A stretch of DNA of 64,000 bases from JADJWR01 sp963847675 (GTDB taxonomy: Bacteria > Pseudomonadota > Gammaproteobacteria > Burkholderiales > Burkholderiaceae_F): positions 248,001 through 312,000 of the forward strand of contig CAWKAP010000002.1 of the NCBI GenBank assembly GCA_963847675.1. The letters are read 5' to 3'. The notes under the pieces are model-generated. The model saw only the letters and a program-made list of their open reading frames with translations, was not told the DNA's origin and did not search any database. The position numbers and the translations under genes are program-made. How positions within the stretch are numbered: position 1 is the stretch's first letter; each line of letters starts with the position of its first letter. Below are positions 35,217-44,124 of this stretch, one piece after another.

Positions 35217-35981
35217 ATGTCCACCATTCTGGTTGTCGACGACGAAATCGGGATCCGCGAGCTGCTGTCGGAGATTCTTTCCGACGAGGGCCACGCGGTG
35301 CTGACGGCCGAGAACGCGGCCGCTGCGCGGGCGCTGCGGCAGAACGAAATCCCCGACCTGGTGCTGCTCGACATCTGGATGCCGGACACCGACGGCGTCA
35401 CGCTGCTGAAGGAGTGGGCGGCGAGCGGCCTGCTCACCATGCCGGTGATCATGATGTCGGGGCACGCGACGATCGACACGGCGGTGGAGGCGACCCGTTT
35501 CGGCGCGCTCGATTTCCTGGAGAAGCCGATTGCGCTGGCGCGCCTGCTGGCCGCCGTGCGCAGCGGCCTCGAGCGGGGCCGGTCCCGTCAGGGGCTGATG
35601 GCCGCCGGTACGGCGCTGCCGGTGGTGGGCGCCGCCATCGTGCGTGGCGACGAAGCGCGGGCGGCGCTACCCGAGGCGCCGCGCGCCACGGTTGCGCCGC
35701 CGCCGGCGCCGCCGGCGAACGCCGCCTCGGTCGCGCTCGACCAGCCGTTGCGCGAAGCACGTGACCAGTTCGAACGGGTCTACTTCGAGTATCACCTGGC
35801 GCGTGAGGCGTATTCGATGACCCGCGTAGCCGACCGAGCCGGCCTGGAGCGCACTCACCTCTATCGAAAGCTGAAGCAGCTCGGCATCGAACTGATGCGC
35901 GGCAACCGACGCGCGCTCGGGACCGACGAGCCAGCGGCCGGCGCAGCGGTGCTACCGCCGAGCGACGCCGGCGATCGCTGA
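35217..35981 (+). CDS. ntrX: NtrX-like response regulator without AAA+ domain
   Basis: 254 residues: receiver domain at 1–125 with DDE, phospho-acceptor Asp52 (LVLLDIWMPDTDG) and GHATIDTAVEATRFGALDF, then a Pro/Ala-rich linker and a Fis-type helix-turn-helix (MTRVADRAGLERTHLYRKLK). Classical NtrX is about 450 residues with a sigma54-activating ATPase in the middle; that domain is absent here. Short NtrX forms of this type occur in Betaproteobacteria. It should bind DNA but cannot remodel sigma54 polymerase by itself. Confidence 0.93.
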   Translation: MSTILVVDDEIGIRELLSEILSDEGHAVLTAENAAAARALRQNEIPDLVLLDIWMPDTDGVTLLKEWAASGLLTMPVIMMSGHATIDTAVEATRFGALDFLEKPIALARLLAAVRSGLERGRSRQGLMAAGTALPVVGAAIVRGDEARAALPEAPRATVAPPPAPPANAASVALDQPLREARDQFERVYFEYHLAREAYSMTRVADRAGLERTHLYRKLKQLGIELMRGNRRALGTDEPAAGAAVLPPSDAGDR

Positions 35982-36113
35982 TGGGCCAACGCTCGCGCGA
36001 CCGATGAGCCCGCCGCGTCGCAGCGAGGAGAAGTCCCTCATCACGCAGCGCAAGGAGCGCCCCGACGACGGCCGCAGCGAGCCGCCGCTGAGGCCTGATT
36101 CAGGCCGGCTCCC

Positions 36114-37526
36114 ATGAAGATCATCATCCTCGGCGCGGGCCGGGTCGGCACCTCGGTGGCCGAAAGCCTCGTGTCGGAGGCCAATGACATCACGGTGATC
36201 GACAGCGACCCGGTCCGCGTGGCCGACCTGCAGAGCCGCTACGACCTGCGCGGCCTGGTCGGCAATGCCACGCAGCCATCGTTGCTGAGAGAAGCCGGCG
36301 CCGACGACGCCGACATGCTGATTGCCGTGACCGCGATCGACGAGGTCAACCTCGTGGCGTGCAAGATCGCCGCCGACGTCTACAACGTACCGGCACGCAT
36401 TGCCCGCGTCCGCAACACCGAGCTGCAGCAGCACCCGGCGCTGCTCGGCGAGGACGGCTTCCGCGTCACCCACATCATCTGGCCGGAGCAGAGCGTCACC
36501 GACCTGCTGCTGCGGCTGATCGAGTTCCCCGAGGCACTGCAGGTACTCGACTTCGCCGACGGAAGAGCGAGCCTGATCGCCGTCCGCACGTTCGCGGGAG
36601 GCCCGCTGGTGTCGCATCCGATCCAGGACCTGCGCAAGCACGTGCCGGGGGTCGACACCCGCATCGTCGCCATCTTCCGCAATGACCGCAGCATCCAGTG
36701 CGAAGGCGCGACGATGATCCAGCCCGGCGACGAGGTGTTCTTCCTCGCCGCCAGCCAGCACATCCGCAAGGTGGTGCGCGAATTGCGACGGATCGACAAG
36801 CCGGTCAAGCGCGTGATCATCGCCGGCGGCGGCAACATCGGGCTGCGCTTGGCCCGCGCCCTCGACACCGGGGAGGGCATCGACTGGGGCGCCGGATTCA
36901 ACGTCAAGATCATCGAGGCCAACAAGCGCCGCTGCGAGTACCTGGCGACGCAGCTGTCGAACCGCGCGCTGGTGCTGCACGGCGACGCCACCGACGAGGA
37001 CCTGCTCGCCGAGGAGGGGGTTGCCGAATGCGACCTGTTCACGTCGCTGACCAACGACGACGAGAACAACATCATGAGCGCGCTGCTCGCCAAGCGCATG
37101 GGGGCGCGGCGGACGATTGCGCTGATCAACCGCAAGAGCTACGGCGAACTGATGCAGGGCGGCCAGATCGACATCGCCATCTCGCCGAGCCACGCGACGC
37201 TGTCGAATCTGCTCAAGTACGTACGGCGCGGTGATGTGGTTGCCGCGCACAGCCTGCGCCGCGGTGCCGCCGAGGCGCTCGAGATCATCGCCCATGGCGA
37301 CGCCAAGAGCTCGAAGGTCGTCGGCCGCCGCATCGAGCAGATCGAGCTGCCGAAAGGCGCCACCATCGGCGCGGTGATCCGGGGCGAAGGCGAGGGCACG
37401 AAGGTGTTGATGGCGCACCACGACACCGTCATCGAGCCCGAGGATCACCTGATCGTGTTCGTCGCCAACAAGCGAATGATTGCCCGCGTCGAGAAGGTGT
37501 TCCAGGTCGGCGTTGGCTTCTTCTGA
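36114..37526 (+). CDS. trkA: Trk system potassium uptake regulatory protein TrkA
   Basis: 470 residues in two RCK halves. First half MKIIILGAGRVGTSVAESLV with GNATQPSLLREAGADDADML; second half RVIIAGGGNIGLRLARAL with LHGDATDEDLLAEEGVAECD. Both NAD(H)-binding glycine loops are intact. TrkA binds the inner face of TrkH and gates it. In relatives trkH follows directly; here a TRAP/amidase block separates the two by 5 kb. Confidence 0.97.
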   Translation: MKIIILGAGRVGTSVAESLVSEANDITVIDSDPVRVADLQSRYDLRGLVGNATQPSLLREAGADDADMLIAVTAIDEVNLVACKIAADVYNVPARIARVRNTELQQHPALLGEDGFRVTHIIWPEQSVTDLLLRLIEFPEALQVLDFADGRASLIAVRTFAGGPLVSHPIQDLRKHVPGVDTRIVAIFRNDRSIQCEGATMIQPGDEVFFLAASQHIRKVVRELRRIDKPVKRVIIAGGGNIGLRLARALDTGEGIDWGAGFNVKIIEANKRRCEYLATQLSNRALVLHGDATDEDLLAEEGVAECDLFTSLTNDDENNIMSALLAKRMGARRTIALINRKSYGELMQGGQIDIAISPSHATLSNLLKYVRRGDVVAAHSLRRGAAEALEIIAHGDAKSSKVVGRRIEQIELPKGATIGAVIRGEGEGTKVLMAHHDTVIEPEDHLIVFVANKRMIARVEKVFQVGVGFF

Positions 37527-37574
37527 GGGGCCGGCGGCGCCTCGATCGGCGCGGCCCATCGGTACCGATACCGG

Positions 37575-37604
37575 TTCGCAAGTTGGGGTTAATGCTGCTA
37601 TAAG
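37575..37604 (+). promoter_or_regulatory. candidate promoter of the TRAP/amidase operon
   Basis: TTCGCA (37575–37580), 18-bp spacer, TATAAG (37599–37604), 135 bp before the solute-binding protein gene and in a locally less GC-rich stretch. Matches are 4/6 and 5/6 to the sigma70 consensus. Confidence 0.35.
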
Positions 37605-37739
37605 AGGTGCTGAAACTGGGTGGGCGCCTCGGATCCAGGGCATCCACGTGCAGTTTGAGGGGCCGGTGCCGTCCTGCTGCTTGATCACGGCCTGGCGTCA
37701 TGTGTTCCAACAGGCAGGTAAGCAAAGGAGACCCACACC

Positions 37740-38948
37740 ATGACCGAGAAAGTCACCCAGCCGTCGCAAGTCACCGAGTCTGCATCGACTCGCCGCCGCT
37801 TCCTCGGCGCCGGCATCGCCACGGCCGGCGCCGTTGCGCTGGCCGCTTGCGGCAAGAAAGAAGAACCCATGAAGGCAGCCGCCCCTGCGGCGACACCTGC
37901 ACCTGCGGTGGCCGCCGCACCGTCGCCCGTCGTATTGAAGATGCAAGGCTCGTGGGGCGCGAAGGACATCTTCAACGAGATGGCCGAGGAATACGTCAAG
38001 CGCGTCAACGAGATGGCCGGCGGCCGGCTGAAGATCGACTACCTGGTCGGCGGCGCCGTGGTCAAGCCGTTCGAGGTGATGGACGCTGTCAGCAAGGGCG
38101 TGCTCGACGCCGGCCACAGCGTGCCGGTGTACTGGTACGGGAAGAGCAAGGTCGCGTCGCTGTTCGGCTCGGGGCCCGTCACGGGCTGCGACGCGCACCA
38201 GCAGCTCGCCTGGATCTATCGCGGCGGCGGCCTTGAGATGTACCAGGAGCTGCTGAAGACCCTGCAACTTGACGTCGTCGGCTACTTCGCGATGCCGATG
38301 CCGACGCAGCCGCTGGGCTGGTTCAAGAAGCCGGTGTCCGCGGCCAAGGACATGGTCGGCCTGAAGTACCGCACCGTCGGCCTGGCCGCCGACCTGATGC
38401 AGGAAATGGGACTGAAGGTCACGCAGCTGCCGGGCGGAGAGATCGTGCCGGCGATGGAGCGCGGCGTCATCGAGGCGTTCGAGTTCAACAACCCGACCTC
38501 CGACCGCCGCTTCGGCGCCCAGGACGTGACCAAGAACTACATGCTGGGCAGCTATCACCAGGCGATGGAGTTCTTCGAGATCATTTTCAACAGGCAGAAG
38601 CACGATGCGCTGGCACCCGAACTGAAGGCGATCCTGCGATATGCCGCCGAAGCCGCGTCGTCGTCGAACTGGTGGACGGCGATGGACAACTATTCGCGCG
38701 ACCTGCAGGAACTGATCGACAAGGACAAGGTCAACGTGCTGCGCACGCCGAAGTCGATCTTCGAGGCGCAGCTGAAGGCCTGGGACGTCATCACGAAGAA
38801 GCTGACCGACGAGGATCCGTTCTTCAAGAAGGTCGTCGAGAGCCAGCTCGCCTGGGCCAAACGCGTCGCGTACTACTACTGGAGCAACGACGCGGACTAT
38901 CCGCTGGCTTACGAGCACGTCTTCAAGACGAAGCTGCCGGGGCGCTAG
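37740..38948 (+). CDS. TRAP transporter solute-binding protein, TakP-like, Tat/lipoprotein signal
   Basis: 402 residues. The signal has a twin-arginine motif (STRRRFLGAG, residues 16–25) and a lipobox LAAC with Cys37, so it may be exported folded and lipid-anchored. The mature part resembles DctP-family TakP (2-oxo acid binding): GVLDAGHSVPVYWYGKS, PLGWFKKPVSAAKDMVGLK and the ligand-region VIEAFEFNNPTSDRRFG. AAAGGAG precedes the ATG. The large/small permease genes and an amidase gene follow. The ligand is probably a carboxylate; not proven. Confidence 0.93.
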   Translation: MTEKVTQPSQVTESASTRRRFLGAGIATAGAVALAACGKKEEPMKAAAPAATPAPAVAAAPSPVVLKMQGSWGAKDIFNEMAEEYVKRVNEMAGGRLKIDYLVGGAVVKPFEVMDAVSKGVLDAGHSVPVYWYGKSKVASLFGSGPVTGCDAHQQLAWIYRGGGLEMYQELLKTLQLDVVGYFAMPMPTQPLGWFKKPVSAAKDMVGLKYRTVGLAADLMQEMGLKVTQLPGGEIVPAMERGVIEAFEFNNPTSDRRFGAQDVTKNYMLGSYHQAMEFFEIIFNRQKHDALAPELKAILRYAAEAASSSNWWTAMDNYSRDLQELIDKDKVNVLRTPKSIFEAQLKAWDVITKKLTDEDPFFKKVVESQLAWAKRVAYYYWSNDADYPLAYEHVFKTKLPGR

Positions 38949-39018
38949 CGAGGACGGGCAGGCGATAAATCTCCGGCACGCAGGGCACGCTCGGAGAGCC
39001 TTTTCACTGTCGTAATGG

Positions 39019-39041
39019 CGGGGCGGCGCAAGGTCGCCCCG
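39019..39041 (+). terminator. attenuator-like hairpin between solute-binding and permease genes
   Basis: Stem CGGGGCG/CGCCCCG (39019–39025 with 39035–39041, 9-base loop) followed by TTTCGCGTTTT. It sits 70 bp past the solute-binding gene and 32 bp before the small permease gene. A leaky terminator here would raise the ratio of binding protein to permease. Confidence 0.55.
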
Positions 39042-39072
39042 TTTCGCGTTTTCCCTGCCGACAGGGGCCAAA

Positions 39073-39669
39073 ATGATCGAGAGCTTCATCCTGAACGTCG
39101 ACCGCCTGAGCAAGGCGGTCGGCCACGCGTTTGCCTGGTGCATCATCATCCTGACGTTCGGCACGAGCTACGAGGTGTTCGTCCGTTACGCGCTGCGCGA
39201 CCCGACCAGCTGGGCGTTCGACATGAGCTACATCATGTACGGCGCGCTTTTCCTGATGGCCGGCGCCTATGCGCTTTCGCGTAACGCGCATGTCCGCGGC
39301 GACGTGTTCTACCGGCTCTGGCCGCAGCGCGTGCAGGCGAGCGTCGAACTGGTGCTGTACTTCCTGTTCTTCTTCCCGGGCGTCATCGCGCTGATGTACG
39401 CCGGATGGGGCTACGGCCACGAGTCCTGGCGGATCCAGGAAGTCAGCGTCAACAGCCCGGTCGGTGTGCCGATCTGGCAGCTGAAGCTGATGATTCCGTT
39501 CGCCGGCTTCTTCCTAACGCTGCAGGGCATTGCAGAGGTGCTGCGCTGCGTCGTTTGCCTACGCGACGGCGCCTGGCCGGCCCGACTGCACGACGTCGAG
39601 GAACTCGAAATCGCCATTGCGCAGGAGCACGCCGCGGCAGCGGCGGCGGCCAAAGGGGAAGGCAAATGA
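39073..39669 (+). CDS. TRAP transporter small permease (DctQ-like)
   Basis: 198 residues with four membrane segments and the family's RYALRDPTSWAFDMSYIMYG region. A longer cytosolic tail than usual (LEIAIAQEHAAAAAAAKGEG) ends the protein. It stabilises the large permease in the inner membrane. Its stop overlaps the start of dctM (ATGA). Confidence 0.94.
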   Translation: MIESFILNVDRLSKAVGHAFAWCIIILTFGTSYEVFVRYALRDPTSWAFDMSYIMYGALFLMAGAYALSRNAHVRGDVFYRLWPQRVQASVELVLYFLFFFPGVIALMYAGWGYGHESWRIQEVSVNSPVGVPIWQLKLMIPFAGFFLTLQGIAEVLRCVVCLRDGAWPARLHDVEELEIAIAQEHAAAAAAAKGEGK

Positions 39670-41015
39670 CCGATCCTCAGATCGCCCTGCTGATGCTGGG
39701 ACTGTTCATCTTCATCATCATGCTGGGCTTTCCGATTGCCTTCACGCTGATGGCGATGGGCGTGGGTTTCGGTTACTACGCGTACTTCCGTCCGGGGCAG
39801 GACTTCTTCGACAACCGCGTCTTCTATCTGCTGACGCAGAACACCTTCTCGATCATGAACAACGACGTGCTGGTTGCCGTGCCGTTGTTCCTGTTCATGG
39901 GCTACGTGATCGAACGAGCGAACATCCTCGATCAGCTGTTTCACAGCCTCAGGATCTCGTTGCGCCGTATTCCCGGTTCGATGGCGGTGGCGGCGCTGGT
40001 GACCTGCGCCTTGTTTGCCACCGCCACCGGCATTGTCGGCGCGGTGGTCACGCTGATGGGGTTGCTCGCCTTTCCGGCGATGCTGAAGGCCGGTTACGAC
40101 GAGAAGATTTCGGCCGGCCTGATCTGCGCCGGCGGCACGCTTGGCATCCTGATCCCGCCGTCGATCATGCTGATCGTCTATTCCGCCACGGCGGCGGTCT
40201 CCGTCGTCAAGCTGTATGCGGCGGCGTTGGTTCCCGGGTTCATTCTGGCCGGCTTTTACATCGGGTACGTGATTGTCCGCGCGGCATTGAACCCGAAGCT
40301 GATGCCGAAGCTGTCGAGGGAGGAGGTGGCGGAGATCGGTTTCGTCGCCACGGTCCTGCTGCTGCTGAAGGCGTTCTTCCCGCTGGCGGTCCTGATCCTG
40401 TCGGTGCTCGGCGCGATCCTGTTCGGCCTGGCCACGCCGACCGAGGCCGCCGCCGTCGGCGCCTTCGGCGGCATGGTGCTGGCGGCCGCCTACCGGGCGC
40501 TTTCCTGGCCGCGGCTGAAGGAGGCGGTGTTCCTGACCGCGCGCACCTCGGCAATGGTCTGCTACCTGTTCGTCGGCTCGTGGACCTTCTCGTCGGTGTT
40601 CTCCTACCTCGGCGGCGAAGGCGTGATCAAGGAGTTCGTGCTCGGCCTGGACCTCGGCACGGTCGGCTTCCTGCTGATGTCGCAGCTGATCATCTTCCTG
40701 CTCGGCTGGCCGCTCGAATGGAGCGAGATCATCATCATCTTCGTGCCGATCTTCCTGCCGCTGCTGCCACATTTCCAGGTCGACCCGATCTTCTTTGGCG
40801 TTCTGGTGGCGCTTAACCTGCAAACGTCGTTTCTGACGCCGCCGATGGCGATGTCGGCGTACTACCTGAAGGGCATAGCGCCACCACATATCCAGCTGGC
40901 GGCGATCTTCCGTGGCTGCCTGCAGTTTCTGGTGTTCGTGTTCGTCACCATGCTGCTGGTCTATGTCTTCCCGGCGACCTACGAATGGCTCCCGAACCTG
41001 CTGTACGGGAACTGA
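39666..41015 (+). CDS. TRAP transporter large permease (DctM-like)
   Basis: 449 residues, about 12 membrane segments, the sodium-coupled transport subunit. Seen: FIIMLGFPIAFTLMAMGVGF, ATATGIVGAVVTLMGLLAFP, GTLGILIPPSIMLIVYSATA and LGWPLEWSEIIIIFVPIFLP. The long segment between residues 215 and 265 fits the larger DctM type paired with TakP-like binding proteins. Overlaps dctQ by 4 bp. Confidence 0.95.
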   Translation: MTDPQIALLMLGLFIFIIMLGFPIAFTLMAMGVGFGYYAYFRPGQDFFDNRVFYLLTQNTFSIMNNDVLVAVPLFLFMGYVIERANILDQLFHSLRISLRRIPGSMAVAALVTCALFATATGIVGAVVTLMGLLAFPAMLKAGYDEKISAGLICAGGTLGILIPPSIMLIVYSATAAVSVVKLYAAALVPGFILAGFYIGYVIVRAALNPKLMPKLSREEVAEIGFVATVLLLLKAFFPLAVLILSVLGAILFGLATPTEAAAVGAFGGMVLAAAYRALSWPRLKEAVFLTARTSAMVCYLFVGSWTFSSVFSYLGGEGVIKEFVLGLDLGTVGFLLMSQLIIFLLGWPLEWSEIIIIFVPIFLPLLPHFQVDPIFFGVLVALNLQTSFLTPPMAMSAYYLKGIAPPHIQLAAIFRGCLQFLVFVFVTMLLVYVFPATYEWLPNLLYGN

Positions 41016-41021
41016 ACGGCG

Positions 41022-42368
41022 ATGGACGCAGCACGCCTTAACTGGCTGACCGCCACGGAGACAGCCCGGCTCATCGACGACGGCGCGATCAAGGCCGAGG
41101 ACCACGTTCGCGCCTGCGTTGCCCGGATCGAGGAGACTGAGCCGACGGTTCAGGCCTGGGCGCACTTTGAAGCCGAGGACGCACTGAACCAGGCGCGCGA
41201 CGCCGACGTGCGCCGCATGCGGGGATTGCCCTGCGGGCTGCTGCACGGGGTCGCGGTCGGCATCAAGGACATCATCGACGTGCGCGGCATGCCGACCGAG
41301 GACGGCACCGTGCTTCACGCGGGGCGCGTCGCCCGCCGCGATGCTGCTGTCGTCGCGAGGCTGCGCGCGGCCGGCGCGATCGTCATGGGCAAGACGGTCA
41401 CCACCGAGCTCGCGACCTACGCGCCGGGCAAGACGCGCAACCCGCACGATCCCGAGCACACGCCGGGGGGCTCGTCGAGCGGCTCGGCGGCGGCCGTGGC
41501 CGCCGGCATGGTGCCGGTCGCCCTGGGCTCGCAGACCAATGGCTCGATCATCCGGCCCGCCGCATTCTGCGGCGTGTTCGGGTTCAAGCCGTCGTTCGGG
41601 CTCGTACCGCGCTCGGGTGTGCTGCGGCTTTCGCGCGCGCTGGATCATGTCGGCGTGTTCGCACGTTCGCTCGAAGACATCGCCCGGGTGACGGAACTGA
41701 TCGCCGGCTTCGACGAAGACGACACGGACACGATGCCGCCGCGCACGCGGCCGCCGCTGGCCAAAGTGCTGGCGCAGGAGCCGCCCTTGCCGCCGCGGCT
41801 CGCGCTGGTGCGCACGCCGTTCTGGGCGAAGCTCGACGACGATGCGCAGGCGGCATTCGAGGAACTGACCCAGGCAATCGGCGCCGAAGGGCAAACGATC
41901 GAGCTGCATGACTCGTCGGCACAGGTCATCGACTGGCACCGTACGATATTCGAGGCCGATCTGGCGGCCGCGTTCGAGCGCGAGTGCGAGACCGGGGCCG
42001 ATAAGCTGTCCGCCTCGCTGCGCGGGCTGATCGATCGCGGCCGGCAGGTACTCGCGCTGGACTACCAGAAGGCCGTGGCGCGGATCGAGATTGTCAACGA
42101 AGGCTTTGACGAGATCTTCGAGAACTTCGATGCCATCGTCACGCCCGCGACGCTCGGCACGGCGCCCCGGGGAATCGCGTCGACCGGCGATCCGCTGCTG
42201 GCGACGATGTGGACATATTGCGGCATGCCCGCGCTGGCGATGCCGGTGGCGCGCGGCGAGAACGGCCTGCCGCTCGGCATCCAGCTGGTGGGCCGACGTA
42301 ATGACGACGCGCGGCTGCTGCGCACGGCGGGCTGGCTCTGGCGGCAGACCCAGGCGGCCGATCAGTGA
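41022..42368 (+). CDS. amidase (amidase signature family)
   Basis: 448 residues. The Ser-cisSer-Lys triad is present: VAVGIKDIIDVRGMPTEDG gives the Lys, PGGSSSGSAAAVAAGMVP the two serines. GSQTNGSIIRPAAFCGVFGF completes the signature. It hydrolyses C–N amide bonds, substrate unknown. The gene starts 7 bp after dctM, so it probably acts on the imported compound or its product. Confidence 0.94.
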   Translation: MDAARLNWLTATETARLIDDGAIKAEDHVRACVARIEETEPTVQAWAHFEAEDALNQARDADVRRMRGLPCGLLHGVAVGIKDIIDVRGMPTEDGTVLHAGRVARRDAAVVARLRAAGAIVMGKTVTTELATYAPGKTRNPHDPEHTPGGSSSGSAAAVAAGMVPVALGSQTNGSIIRPAAFCGVFGFKPSFGLVPRSGVLRLSRALDHVGVFARSLEDIARVTELIAGFDEDDTDTMPPRTRPPLAKVLAQEPPLPPRLALVRTPFWAKLDDDAQAAFEELTQAIGAEGQTIELHDSSAQVIDWHRTIFEADLAAAFERECETGADKLSASLRGLIDRGRQVLALDYQKAVARIEIVNEGFDEIFENFDAIVTPATLGTAPRGIASTGDPLLATMWTYCGMPALAMPVARGENGLPLGIQLVGRRNDDARLLRTAGWLWRQTQAADQ

Positions 42369-42407
42369 AGAATTGCGGAAGACTATGACGAATCGTGGAG
42401 GTCCATC

Positions 42408-42572
42408 ATGTTGCTGAAAGTGATCTTCGGTCTGATCAGCATGACGCTGATGGTCATCTTCGTCGCCCCGGTGGTCATCAAGATCAAGTCAGTCGCCTTG
42501 GTCGGCGTGATCCTGCTCGGCATGGGGATGATGCTTTACGACTTCATCGAGTTCCTGCGCGAAAAGGATTGA
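42408..42572 (+). CDS. 54-residue two-helix membrane protein
   Basis: Translation from the ATG at 42408 gives 54 residues: helix 1 about 3–24 (VIFGLISMTLMVIFVAPVV), a KIKS turn, helix 2 about 29–46 (VALVGVILLGMGMMLYDF), and a charged end EFLREKD. GGAGG lies 6 bp before the start, the ideal spacing. It is followed by a rho-independent terminator. I do not recognise the family. It might belong to the TRAP/amidase operon or be an accessory of the Trk system behind it. Confidence 0.75.
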   Translation: MLLKVIFGLISMTLMVIFVAPVVIKIKSVALVGVILLGMGMMLYDFIEFLREKD

Positions 42573-42613
42573 AGCCGCGGCGACACCGCATGGCGGACCG
42601 CCATGCTCCGGAC

Positions 42614-42640
42614 AGCGGGCGCCTGATCGCGCCCGCTTTT
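42614..42640 (+). terminator. rho-independent terminator just before trkH
   Basis: AGCGGGCGC (42614–42622), 6-base loop, GCGCCCGCT (42629–42637), then TTTTGCTTT counting from the last stem T. It ends 14 bp before the trkH start codon, too close for a promoter in between. It may work as an attenuator of trkH. Confidence 0.75.
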
Positions 42641-42654
42641 GCTTTCCACGACTC

Positions 42655-44124
42655 ATGAACGGCTTTGCCCGCTCGCTGGCGCCGGTGCTGAACATGCTCG
42701 GCGCGGTGGTCGCGATCTTCGCGCTCACCATGCTGGTTCCGCTGGGCGTTGCCTACTTCGCCGACGAGGAGGTGCTGGTCGACTACGACACCGCCTTCCT
42801 GATCAGCTTCGTCGGCGGCGCGATCGTATGGTGGGCGACGCGGCCGTTCCGGCGCGAGCTGCTGCCGCGCGACGGATTTCTTCTGGTGACGCTGGTCTGG
42901 ACGGTGCTGCCCGCCTTCGCCGCGCTGCCGCTTTACCTGCATCTGCCGGGGCTGTCGTTCACCGACTCCTACTTCGAGGCGATGTCGGGTCTGACGACCA
43001 CCGGCGCGACCATTCTGAGCGGGCATGACAGCCTGCCGCTGTCCATCAACGTCTGGCGCTGCCTGCTGCAGTGGATCGGAGGCATGGGCATCATCGTGCT
43101 GGCCGTGGCGATCCTTCCGCTGCTCGGCGTCGGCGGCTCGCAGGTATTCAAGGCGGAGACTGCCGGCCCGTTGAAGGAGCAAAAGCTCACACCGAGGATC
43201 GCCGACACGGCCAAGCTGCTGTACGCAATCTACTTCGGCCTGTCGGTGCTCTGCCTCGTTTCATATCGGCTCGCCGGCATGAACTGGCCCGATGCACTGA
43301 TGCACATGTTCACGACGATGGGCATCGGCGGCTTCTCGTCGCATGACGCCAGCTTCCGGCACTGGAATTCGCCCGTCATCGAGTGGGTGGCGGTGGTCTT
43401 CATGACGCTGGCCGGCATCAACTTCGCCCTTCACTTCACCGCCTGGCGGGCACGCTCGCCGTCGGTCTACCTGCGCGACCCCGAGGCGCGCACCTTCGTG
43501 CTCGTGCTGGCGTTCGCGGTGCTGGTGCTGACGGCCTTTCTCGTAATCCGCGGCGTTTACCCGGACTGGCCGACCGCGATGCGCTACGCGCTGTTCAACG
43601 GCGTGTCGATCGTCACCACCACCGGCTACGCCAACACCGACTACAACGAGTGGCCGATGTTCGCGCCGATCCTGATGCTGTTCCTGGCCAGCTTCGCGAC
43701 CTGCGCCGGCTCCACCGGCGGCGGCATCAAGATGATCCGTGGCCTGATTCTTCTCAAGCAGGCGCGGCGCGAGTTCGTCCGCATCCTGCACCCACGGTCG
43801 ATCGCGCCGATCGCGGTCGGCAAGCGCGTGATCGAGAACAACGTCATCTTTGCCGTGCTCGCCTTCATGCTGATCTACGGCGCCTCGATCACCTGGCTGA
43901 CGATCCTGCTGCTGGCCTCGGGCCTCGACGTGGTCACGGCTTTCACGGCCGTCTTTGCCTGCATCAACAACATCGGCCCGGGACTGAACCAGGTCGGACC
44001 GACAGAAAGCTACGCCTCGCTGAACGACTTCGAGACCTGGGTGTGCACTTTCGCGATGCTGATCGGACGGCTTGAACTGATGTCGGTGCTGGTGCTGTTC
44101 ACGCCGACCTTCTGGCGCAAGTGA
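42655..44124 (+). CDS. trkH: Trk-type potassium uptake protein TrkH (second copy)
   Basis: 489 residues, same length as the copy at 6924 and alike along the whole chain, with more divergence in the segments between pore loops. Filter regions: GLTTTGAT, TTMGIGGFSSHD, VTTTGYANTD and NNIGPGLNQVG. Ends VLFTPTFWRK. No Shine-Dalgarno sequence precedes the ATG, and a terminator lies directly upstream. The stop overlaps the next gene (GTGA). This copy is the likelier partner of trkA at 36114. Confidence 0.95.
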   Translation: MNGFARSLAPVLNMLGAVVAIFALTMLVPLGVAYFADEEVLVDYDTAFLISFVGGAIVWWATRPFRRELLPRDGFLLVTLVWTVLPAFAALPLYLHLPGLSFTDSYFEAMSGLTTTGATILSGHDSLPLSINVWRCLLQWIGGMGIIVLAVAILPLLGVGGSQVFKAETAGPLKEQKLTPRIADTAKLLYAIYFGLSVLCLVSYRLAGMNWPDALMHMFTTMGIGGFSSHDASFRHWNSPVIEWVAVVFMTLAGINFALHFTAWRARSPSVYLRDPEARTFVLVLAFAVLVLTAFLVIRGVYPDWPTAMRYALFNGVSIVTTTGYANTDYNEWPMFAPILMLFLASFATCAGSTGGGIKMIRGLILLKQARREFVRILHPRSIAPIAVGKRVIENNVIFAVLAFMLIYGASITWLTILLLASGLDVVTAFTAVFACINNIGPGLNQVGPTESYASLNDFETWVCTFAMLIGRLELMSVLVLFTPTFWRK

